This document shows positions 1-4,979 of a stretch of DNA of 10,099 bases, one piece after another. The stretch lies in assembly GCA_015487515.1 (NCBI GenBank), contig WFPQ01000290.1, positions 1 to 10,099 of the forward strand, read 5' to 3'. This DNA is from Hyphomicrobiales bacterium. GTDB taxonomy: Bacteria > Pseudomonadota > Alphaproteobacteria > Rhizobiales > Devosiaceae. Made by a program: the position numbers and the translations under genes. The notes below the pieces were generated by a model. It was given only the letters and a program-made list of their open reading frames with translations. It searched no databases and was not told the DNA's origin. Position 1 is the first letter of the stretch; every line of letters begins with the position of its first letter.

Positions 1-1
1 C

Positions 2-706
2 AAGTGGGACAGGGGGCGGGCAGAGGGGATGCTGGCCAGGGTTCTGCTGGCGTTAAGGGGAAGTGGCAAGACCCTGATGTTTCCCGGAAACATATATAAT
101 TACGGGGCCAGGCAGCACGTGATAAGGCCGGGGACCGAGCAGAGGCCCCACCGGGAAAAGGGAGAGATACGCAAACGCATGGAATTGCAGTTGCAGGAGG
201 CTTCTGGGGAAGGGTTGCAGGTTCTGATCATTCGCATGGGGGATTTTTTTGGCCCCGGCGCCGGGGGGACGATGCTGGAAAAGATGATCATGCAGCGGGC
301 CAGATCGAATGTGCTGCAATATGGGGGGGACCTTTCGATCCGTCATAGCTGGGCCTATCTGCCCGATGCGGCAAGGGCTTTTGTCAGGGTGGCCGGGGAC
401 CGGAAAGAATTGCCCCCATTCAGGAATTTTCATTTTGCCGGGCATTTTGTCAGTGGCCGGCAATTGGTGGAAGGGGTGCAGGCGGTGATGCCGGGCAGGG
501 CCCGGGTTGCCGGCGTTCCCTGGAAAATGATGAGATTCATAGGTGTTTTTGTGCCCCTGCTGCGCGAAGTGGTAAGGATGAAATATCTCTGGGATGAACC
601 GCACCGGCTGGAGGACGGGGAGATGGAGGAGCTTTTGGGGAGTGATTTTGGCACCCCGTTTCACGAGGCCATTGCCCTGAGTGCCCGTTCGTGCCTGGCG
701 GAATGA
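2..706 (+). CDS. NAD-dependent epimerase/dehydratase-like protein, 5' end missing
   Basis: The frame is open to the left edge, so only the C-terminal 234 codons are visible; the ATG at 29 is probably internal. The segment MFPGNIYNYG, followed by a stretch with PHREKGEIRKRMELQLQEA and then LIIRMGDFFGPG, resembles the middle of extended short-chain dehydrogenases/NAD-dependent epimerases: the end of a Rossmann strand and loop, a helix, then the R-x-GDFFGPG strand used to position substrate. The nucleotide-binding glycine motif would lie upstream of the window. The part around residues 105-150 of the visible protein (IRHSWAYLPDAARAFVRVA) matches the usual 'Y-V-x-D-x-A-x-A' segment of this family. 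Substrate cannot be inferred. The gene ends in TGA directly abutting the gluQRS stop on the other strand. The family call is from motif recognition only; no classical YxxxK is visible in the part present. Confidence 0.75.
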   Translation, partial: KWDRGRAEGMLARVLLALRGSGKTLMFPGNIYNYGARQHVIRPGTEQRPHREKGEIRKRMELQLQEASGEGLQVLIIRMGDFFGPGAGGTMLEKMIMQRARSNVLQYGGDLSIRHSWAYLPDAARAFVRVAGDRKELPPFRNFHFAGHFVSGRQLVEGVQAVMPGRARVAGVPWKMMRFIGVFVPLLREVVRMKYLWDEPHRLEDGEMEELLGSDFGTPFHEAIALSARSCLAE

Positions 707-1606
707 TCAGCCGCTGGTAAAACCGAGGCGGAGGTGGATATCTCTCGGGCTCATTCCGGCCCTTCGAAGGGCTTCAAGGCTCTGGCTTTTCCTGGACTTG
801 GACAGTTTTTGCTGTTGTTCGTCATTTATCAGTTCGTGGTGTGAATAGACCGGTTCTGGCAGTTTCATGAGAGTTTGCAGGACCCGGTGCATATCGGTCG
901 AGGCCAGCAGGTCCTTGCCGCGGGTGACGTGGGTTATGCCCTGAAATGCGTCATCGGTCACGACGCCGAGATGATAGGAAGCAGGGATGTCTTTGCGCAG
1001 AATCACCACATCGCCCCAGCGTTCTGGATGGCAGGGAATTTTTTCCGGCTCAGTCTCCCGTTCCGGTTCCGGGCCGGGCCGGGCCGGCAATTGCCAAAAG
1101 CTCAAGGGGCCGGTCAGGGCCAGCGCCTTCTGGATGTCAAGGCGGTATTGCACCGGTTTTCCTGTTGCAAGGTTGCCGGCAATTTCGTTTCTGCCAAGGT
1201 TCTTGCAGGTGCCGGGATAAAGGGGGGCTCCGTCCGGGTCCCTGGCAGCGGTACTGTTCTGGCGGATCTGCTTTCTTGAGCAAAAGCACGGATAGAGCAG
1301 ACCAAGGTCAAAAAGTTTTCTTGCGGCCCTTTCGTAGGCATCAAGGCGGTCTGATTGCAGCAGGACTGGCCGCGGCCATTCCAGTCCCAGCCATGCCAGG
1401 TCCGAGTAGATTGCCTTGATGAACCGGGTCTTGCTGCGGTCCGGGTCCATGTCTTCGATGCGCAGCAGCCAGGTACCGCCCAGCCTCCGGGCCGTGTTTT
1501 TGACAAACAGGGCCGAAAAGGCATGGCCAAGATGCAAATATCCGTTGGGGCTTGGCGCAAAGCGCAAAATCGGCTTTGCCGGTTTTTCTGGTGCCTGTCG
1601 TTCCAT
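707..1606 (-). CDS. gluQRS: glutamyl-Q tRNA(Asp) synthetase
   Basis: GluQRS is a truncated glutamyl-tRNA synthetase paralog that lacks the anticodon-binding domain. It activates glutamate and attaches it to queuosine at position 34 of tRNA-Asp in the cytoplasm. From the chosen ATG (299 residues, near the usual length of about 300) the class I signatures are clear: RFAPSPNGYLHLGH with the HIGH-type motif at residues 25-28, LRIEDMDPDRSK, and the KMSKS-type KLSKS at 267-271. A zinc site of the GluQRS pattern is present: CFC, then YPGTC (C-x-C...Y-x3-C). VVTDDAFQGITHVTRGKDLL is the usual active-site segment. Longer starts exist in frame (ATG at 1636, TTG at 1684), but they add a tail absent from the family and run into the divergent glycosylase pseudogene. 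No strong Shine-Dalgarno supports any of the three. The gene converges with the epimerase-like gene with no spacer. Confidence 0.95.
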   Translation of the reverse strand: MERQAPEKPAKPILRFAPSPNGYLHLGHAFSALFVKNTARRLGGTWLLRIEDMDPDRSKTRFIKAIYSDLAWLGLEWPRPVLLQSDRLDAYERAARKLFDLGLLYPCFCSRKQIRQNSTAARDPDGAPLYPGTCKNLGRNEIAGNLATGKPVQYRLDIQKALALTGPLSFWQLPARPGPEPERETEPEKIPCHPERWGDVVILRKDIPASYHLGVVTDDAFQGITHVTRGKDLLASTDMHRVLQTLMKLPEPVYSHHELINDEQQQKLSKSRKSQSLEALRRAGMSPRDIHLRLGFTSG

Positions 1607-1630
1607 TGGCCGGCTGAAGGAATCCCGTTT

Positions 1631-2264
1631 ATGCATGATCTGGCTGACAGACCCATAGTGAGCAGAGAAATCCTTGATGCGCAACTAAAAGCACTGGTTG
1701 CAATGGATCCTGTTCCGGGTTCCGTTCTTGAACAGGCAGGAGAGGTTCTCCTGCGGCCTGGTCCTGGTGGTTTGCCGTCAGCCATTGTCGGTGGCGGCGG
1801 CCCGCACCATTCATGGACGGGTGGAAGAGACGGTGGGGGAAATGAATGGCAAGAGGTTTCTGGCGGCGGCACCGCAAGATCTGTGCCGGGCCGGGCTGAA
1901 CTGGTCCAGGATAAATTGCCTGCGCGAAGTGGCAAGGGCGGAAATGGAAGGAGAGGTGGATTTTTCCGTTCTGCACGAATTCGAGGTGGAACGGGCCATG
2001 CAGATCCTGATTTTTCTCAAGGGAATCGGAGCCTGGAGTGCATAAATCCATCTGCTGAGTTAGGTTGCCCATCCGGATATCTTTGTGGCCGGGGACCTGG
2101 TTTTGCAAAAAATGCTTGGCAAAATTCCTGGCCGGTCTAAAAGGCCTGGTGAAAGGCAGACAAGGGAGCTTTCGAAAGGATGGTCGCCCTAAAGGGGCGC
2201 GCCGGCTCTTTTGTAGTGGCGGTATTTTGCCGCTTTGAAAAATCGCAAGGGAACGAGTTCATGA
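1631..2264 (+). pseudogene. decayed AlkA-type DNA-3-methyladenine glycosylase
   Basis: The family (HhH-GPD superfamily) excises alkylated bases from DNA. The first part reads from ATG 1631 (or GTG 1658) as DAQLKALVAMDPVPGSVLEQ, then AGEVLLR. A frameshift near 1755, probably with a small deletion, moves the reading to the frame starting at 1758: GLVLVVCRQPLSVAAARTIH, where RQPLS corresponds to the family's GQQ(L/V)S motif, then KRFLAAAPQDLCRAGL and, near 2010-2042, FLKGIGAWSA, the helix-hairpin-helix core. The alignment continues without gaps through TAA 2043 and TAG 2061 to HPDIFVAGDLVLQ, which keeps the aspartate (2094-2096) at the catalytic position. It then passes TAA 2190 and TAG 2214 to WRYFAALKNRKG, the typical family C-terminus. 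The final TGA (2262-2264) overlaps the ATG of the next gene. One frameshift plus four stops, with GQQ changed to RQP, means true decay rather than sequencing error. The assignment rests on remembered family motifs, not on a search. Confidence 0.86.
2247..2252 (+). promoter_or_regulatory. ribosome binding site setting the carboxylesterase start
   Basis: AAGGGA lies 8 bases before ATG 2261. It supports 2261 rather than the upstream in-frame ATG 2180, whose extra 27 residues are only the out-of-frame reading of the glycosylase pseudogene's C-terminus. Confidence 0.6.
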
Positions 2265-2935
2265 ATACCAGATTATCGGGCCCGGTGCTGGCACCGGCAA
2301 CCGGCAAGGCCAGACGGATGATGGTGTTGCTGCATGGGTATGGATCGGATGGAAACGACCTGATCGGACTGGCCAGATACTGGCAGCCATCATTGCCGGA
2401 TACATTGTTTGTTGCCCCGAACGGTCCTGAGAAATGCCCGATCAATCCGGCCGGATACCAGTGGTTCGACCTGGACCTGAACAGGGAAATCAGCCGCCTG
2501 AACGGCTCGAAGAAGGTCCGGCCGGTCCTGGAGGAGTTCTTGTCCGGATTGTGGGAGCAGACCGGATTCGGGCCGGGTCAGACCTTTCTGGCCGGCTTTT
2601 CCCAAGGGGCGATGATGGCGCTTGACGTGGGGTTGCGTCTTGAGGAGGAACTTATGGGCATCATTTCGTTTTCCGGCGGTCTTGTCGGGGAGGACGGCTG
2701 GGAGAAAAGGACCCGTGTCAGGCCGCCGGTCTGCCTGGTGCACGGGGAGGAGGACGAGGTGGTGCCGGTTTCTATGAGCACGGCTTCAAAAAAACGGCTG
2801 GAGAATGTGGGAACAAGGGTTGCCATGCATCTGGAGCCGGGGCTGGGCCACAGCATTTCGGTGGAGGGGCTGGGCTTTGCCCTGGCCTTCATGCGTCAGA
2901 TCATGGAGGAAAAACAGCCCCGTGGTAAGCAATAG
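2261..2935 (+). CDS. phospholipase/carboxylesterase family alpha/beta hydrolase
   Basis: This is a 224-residue serine hydrolase of the short carboxylesterase/acyl-protein-thioesterase-like group (Pfam Abhydrolase_2). These are cytoplasmic enzymes that cleave short-chain acyl esters; the natural substrate here is unknown. Visible motifs are the oxyanion-hole strand VLLHGYGSDGNDL (about 23-35), the nucleophile elbow GFSQG with Ser114, the acid in HGEEDEVVP (Asp165), and LGHSIS with the catalytic His197. The length is normal for the family and there is no signal peptide. The start is chosen because ATG 2261 overlaps the glycosylase pseudogene stop (ATGA), has an AAGGGA at a good distance, and gives the usual short N-terminus. 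In an ancestor with an intact glycosylase this overlap would have coupled translation of the two genes; that coupling is now lost, so the gene must rely on its own ribosome binding site. HNH follows after 30 bp, probably co-transcribed. Confidence 0.9.
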   Translation: MNTRLSGPVLAPATGKARRMMVLLHGYGSDGNDLIGLARYWQPSLPDTLFVAPNGPEKCPINPAGYQWFDLDLNREISRLNGSKKVRPVLEEFLSGLWEQTGFGPGQTFLAGFSQGAMMALDVGLRLEEELMGIISFSGGLVGEDGWEKRTRVRPPVCLVHGEEDEVVPVSMSTASKKRLENVGTRVAMHLEPGLGHSISVEGLGFALAFMRQIMEEKQPRGKQ

Positions 2936-2965
2936 GGGTTTTCAAGCGTGAAATAACGGGTTTAG

Positions 2966-3562
2966 ATGGGCCGATCAAGGTTCAATGGAGGTGGAGTGTT
3001 TCAGTTGGGTGTTCATGTCTTGCCCAAGGATTGCCCGACCCTGGTGCTGAATGCGGATTTTCGCCCGCTCAGCTATTATCCCCTGTCCCTTTGGTCCTGG
3101 CAGGATGCCATAAGGGCGGTCTTTTTGGGCCGGGTCAATGTCATTGCCAATTATGAGCGGGTGGTAAAAAGCCCGAGTTTCGAGATTTGCCTGCCATCGG
3201 TGGTTTCCCTGAAGGAATATGTAAGGCCCCAGCAATACCCGGCCTTTACCCGGTTCAACCTGTTCCTGCGGGACAGGTTCACCTGCCAGTATTGTGGCAG
3301 TACCAGTGATCTGACCTTTGATCACCTGGTGCCTCGTTCGCGGGGAGGGCGTACCACCTGGGAAAATGTGGTTGCGGCCTGTTCTGCCTGCAACCTGTCA
3401 AAGGCAAATTCGCTGGCAGCGGAAATAGGCATGTTTCCAAGGCAGAAACCATATCGTCCCAGCGTGTTCGACCTGAACAATAATGGCAGGGCCTTTCCTC
3501 CCAACTATCTGCATGAAAGCTGGATGGATTACCTTTATTGGGATATCGAACTGGAACCCTAG
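2966..3562 (+). CDS. HNH endonuclease family protein
   Basis: The C-terminal half holds a complete zinc-ribbon HNH module: CQYC (Cys107, Cys110), the FDH pair (Asp119, His120), Asn134 in WENVVAAC, and CSACN (Cys139, Cys142, Asn143). The N-terminal part, LVLNADFRPLSYYPLSLWSW followed by QDAIRAVFLGRV, is the conserved leader of a chromosomal HNH family that is widespread in bacteria, including alphaproteobacteria, and is not tied to mobile elements. Its biological role is not established; a DNA repair or processing nuclease is an inference. The start is uncertain. ATG 2966 gives 198 residues but lacks a good ribosome binding site; GTG 2996 is preceded by GGAGGT (2987-2992) at only 3 bases, and TTG 3005 sits 12 bases from it. 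The family leader begins at about residue 24, so any of the three would keep the domain intact. All nuclease ligands are present, so the gene appears functional. Confidence 0.9.
   Translation: MGRSRFNGGGVFQLGVHVLPKDCPTLVLNADFRPLSYYPLSLWSWQDAIRAVFLGRVNVIANYERVVKSPSFEICLPSVVSLKEYVRPQQYPAFTRFNLFLRDRFTCQYCGSTSDLTFDHLVPRSRGGRTTWENVVAACSACNLSKANSLAAEIGMFPRQKPYRPSVFDLNNNGRAFPPNYLHESWMDYLYWDIELEP
2987..2992 (+). promoter_or_regulatory. GGAGGT, possible ribosome binding site inside the annotated HNH start
   Basis: This is the best Shine-Dalgarno match near the HNH gene, but it falls 21 bases after ATG 2966 and so would serve a later start (GTG 2996 or TTG 3005). Neither spacing (3 or 12 bases) is ideal, so the start remains open. 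Confidence 0.35.
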
Positions 3563-3591
3563 GCTCAATTTCCTGTTCATTTAGCCCACGG

Positions 3592-3607
3592 GATTGCAGA
3601 AGCAATC
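3592..3607. repeat. short hairpin downstream of the HNH gene
   Basis: GATTGC and GCAATC enclose a 4-base loop (AGAA), 29 bp after the HNH stop. It is in the right place for a transcription terminator, but no T-run follows directly, so a Rho-independent terminator is doubtful. Confidence 0.35.
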
Positions 3608-3610
3608 TGC

Positions 3611-3640
3611 ATGAAGGACAAAACATGTTTTGTCGGTCAT
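3611..3640. repeat. 30-bp imperfect palindrome with an 18-bp perfect core
   Basis: The core GACAAAACATGTTTTGTC (3617-3634) is a perfect palindrome without a loop. Two mismatched base pairs flank it, and ATGA/TCAT arms extend the symmetry to 3611-3640. A loopless dyad of this size fits a dimeric regulator's operator or a recombination half-site better than an RNA terminator. No gene start lies just downstream, so its target is unclear. Confidence 0.6.
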
Positions 3641-3643
3641 GAC

Positions 3644-3670
3644 GGGTTGAGATGTTCTGGGTTGAGATGT
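3644..3670 (+). repeat. two direct repeats, 15-bp period
   Basis: GGGTTGAGATGT occurs at 3644-3655 and again at 3659-3670, separated by TCT. The pair begins 4 bp after the large palindrome. Two copies can arise by slippage, but together with the palindrome they form an iteron-like or binding-site-like cluster. Confidence 0.6.
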
Positions 3671-3854
3671 CCCGGAAGTGCCTGAACCTGTTGAGGCAAG
3701 GTCCGGTTTGGTTGTGTACTTGGTATATTTCAAAATCAGCCAGGGATAATTTTTTTGCATTTCCGGTTGCAGGGGATGGCGGTTCTCGTGTTCATTCTGG
3801 TGATGAGTTCACGCAATGCATCATTGTTGCGGCTTTCATTGGTGGGTTCGCCAC

Positions 3855-3869
3855 ATTCACCCGGTGAAT
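3855..3869. repeat. 15-bp inverted repeat ATTCACC-C-GGTGAAT
   Basis: This is a perfect 7+1+7 dyad. It is followed at once by a second weak stem, TTTGGG (3869-3874) with CCCAAA (3885-3890), in an A/T-rich stretch. The function is unknown and it may be chance. Confidence 0.4.
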
Positions 3870-4025
3870 TTGGGCAGAAAATTCCCCAAAAAATCCAAAT
3901 TCCGTCACAAAGTTTCCCTCGTTGGGCCAGATTATGGGGTTAGAAGATATTCATTGCCTCCAGAGGTCGGCCCCGTCGGGTATTTATTGCCCCCAAACCA
4001 TGAAGCCTGGCGGAGCCGACCAACC

Positions 4026-4062
4026 GTTTGCCAGCGTTCACGACGCTGATGGGCATGCAAAC
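4026..4062. repeat. two-part stem-loop beside the terminator
   Basis: GTTTGC (4026-4031) pairs with GCAAAC (4057-4062), and inside it CAGCGT (4032-4037) pairs with ACGCTG (4043-4048) around a 5-base loop. This leaves an 8-base bulge on one side. It sits 6 bp from the strong stem at 4069-4104. On the minus strand it would lie beyond the terminator; on the plus strand it would precede it, as in the body of a small RNA. Confidence 0.4.
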
Positions 4063-4068
4063 AAAATG

Positions 4069-4104
4069 AATGGCAATCCGATTCCAACCGGTCGGATTGC
4101 CATT
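4069..4104 (-). terminator. probable terminator of the DUF1223 gene, perhaps bidirectional
   Basis: AATGGCAATCCGA (4069-4081) and TCGGATTGCCATT (4092-4104) form a perfect 13-bp stem with a 10-base loop. It lies 34 bp beyond the DUF1223 stop codon. Read on the minus strand, the stem is followed by the T-rich CATTTTGTTTG; read on the plus strand, it is followed by TCCTTTTAC, so it could stop transcription from both sides. This is the strongest hairpin in the spacer. Confidence 0.65.
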
Positions 4105-4138
4105 TCCTTTTACACCAGCCTGAAGCGGAGTAAAAGCC

Positions 4139-4873
4139 TTACATTCGAAATAGTGATGCGCCCAGTATGGTACCGGGATTGCCCTCGGATTGCTGTTGAA
4201 CCAGTATCGCAACCCCGTCATTCTCCTCGTCCAGAAGTTCGTACATGGGCAGGGTGAGTTGTGCCCCCTTTTGCGGGTCCCACATGCCGATGATCTGGCG
4301 GGAGGTGACGATCTGGGCATAGGTGATATATTTGCCACGGTTTTCTCCCCGGGTTATCTCCACTTCAGCCCTGCCGCGAAAGGTAACCAGGTAAACCACG
4401 GCCTCGCGGCCGGTGCTGGTGGCGGGAATCCTTACGTCCAGCAGGCCGTCTTCATAGCTGAGGTCCACGAATACCGGCAGGCTTGCTTCCCTTATGCCCT
4501 TCTCTATGTCGTTGCGGCGCGAACCCACCACGTCCATGGAGCCGTTGATGACCATCTGGGGAGTATAGATGCGGGCGTTGCCCAGGGACTTGGCATAGGA
4601 ACGCTGGAACTCTGAGTTTTCCGGGGTTCCGAACGTATCGACCCAGCCAATGTAATCCCAGTAGTCCACGTGGTAGGACAGGGCGAGAATATCGCTCCTG
4701 TCCGTCAGTTCCAGAAATATGGCGTCGGCAGGAGGGCAGGCGGAACAGCCCTGGGAAGTGAAAAGCTCCACCACGGCCCGGGGTCCGGTTTTTATTTCTT
4801 CTGCAATGGAAGGTGCAATACCATGAAAAGCTCCGGTAAAAAACATCAGCAAAAGGAGCACACGGGTTTTCAT
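4139..4873 (-). CDS. DUF1223 secreted thioredoxin-like protein
   Basis: This 244-residue protein has an N-terminal export signal: MKTR, a hydrophobic core VLLLLMFFTGAFHGIA, and a likely cleavage near PSIA-EE (about residue 24), so it should act in the periplasm. The mature part begins with AVVELFTSQGCSACPPAD, which carries a CxxC pair (Cys43, Cys46) at the end of the first strand as in thioredoxin folds. YHVDYWDYIGWVDTFG and IYTPQMVINGSMDVVGS are hallmark blocks of DUF1223; the cis-proline-like TPQ agrees with a thioredoxin-type fold. The biochemical role is not known. A redox function is plausible given the CxxC, and the neighbouring ccm genes also depend on periplasmic thiol chemistry, but a direct link is only inferred. 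ATG 4873 is preferred to the upstream ATG 4909 because it gives a standard signal peptide and has AAGGGA just upstream. It lies 102 bp downstream of acnA in the same direction and may share its transcript. Confidence 0.9.
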   Translation of the reverse strand: MKTRVLLLLMFFTGAFHGIAPSIAEEIKTGPRAVVELFTSQGCSACPPADAIFLELTDRSDILALSYHVDYWDYIGWVDTFGTPENSEFQRSYAKSLGNARIYTPQMVINGSMDVVGSRRNDIEKGIREASLPVFVDLSYEDGLLDVRIPATSTGREAVVYLVTFRGRAEVEITRGENRGKYITYAQIVTSRQIIGMWDPQKGAQLTLPMYELLDEENDGVAILVQQQSEGNPGTILGASLFRM

Positions 4874-4960
4874 GGATCCCTTGTATGAGGTTTTTTCTTT
4901 ATTGACCATTCAAATTGCAGTGAAAGTTGGTTGAGCGGGATTTCGGGCCTGTCCTGCCGA

Positions 4961-4979
4961 CGGTTCATTGTCGGTTCAT
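4961..4979. repeat. direct repeat at the 3' end of acnA
   Basis: CGGTTCAT occurs at 4961-4968 and 4972-4979 (11-bp period), with the second copy covering the acnA stop codon. It is probably a small slippage duplication. Confidence 0.4.

Larger units (their letters stand above)
3563..4138. other. 576-bp spacer without a recognisable gene, rich in inverted repeats
   Basis: This stretch lies between two 3' gene ends (HNH on +, DUF1223 on -), so it holds no promoter that either gene needs. Open frames inside it (for example 3652-3867 and 3755-3943) give proteins I do not recognise, and their composition is unlike their neighbours. It is visibly richer in A/T runs than the flanking genes. I looked for tRNA, RNase P, SRP and 6S RNA hallmarks and saw none. 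The structures I can support (3592-3607, 3611-3640, 3644-3670, 3855-3869, 4026-4062, 4069-4104) are listed separately. Possible contents are an unannotated small RNA, decayed mobile DNA, or simply 3' regulatory structures. Confidence 0.6.

Noticed and set aside
53-664. Minus-strand frame of 203 codons under the epimerase-like gene
   Set aside because: The plus frame has clear dehydrogenase motifs; the minus product is His/Pro-rich and unlike a real protein.
1114-1935. Long minus-strand frame spanning gluQRS and the pseudogene
   Set aside because: It overlaps gluQRS in another frame and gives a proline/arginine-rich product without motifs.
1698-2045. A separate small gene of 115 codons
   Set aside because: It is the middle part of the decayed glycosylase; its start ATG lies in the wrong frame for the N-terminal portion and its stop is one of the pseudogene's in-frame stops.
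2180-2260. N-terminal extension of the carboxylesterase from ATG 2180
   Set aside because: Its residues derive from the pseudogene C-terminus in another frame, and 2261 has a better ribosome binding site.
2966-3562. HNH gene as a homing endonuclease or part of a defence island
   Set aside because: Its conserved N-terminal leader marks a common chromosomal family, and no intron, integrase, methylase or other defence gene is nearby.
3644-3670. Start of a CRISPR array
   Set aside because: There are only two 12-bp copies with a 3-bp gap, no spacers and no cas genes.
3840-3870. GGTTCGCCAC near 3845, resembling a tRNA T-arm
   Set aside because: No matching acceptor, D or anticodon arms are found around it.
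3652-4257. Small plus-strand open frames in and beyond the spacer
   Set aside because: They have no recognisable domain, no good ribosome binding site, and several run into the antisense of DUF1223.
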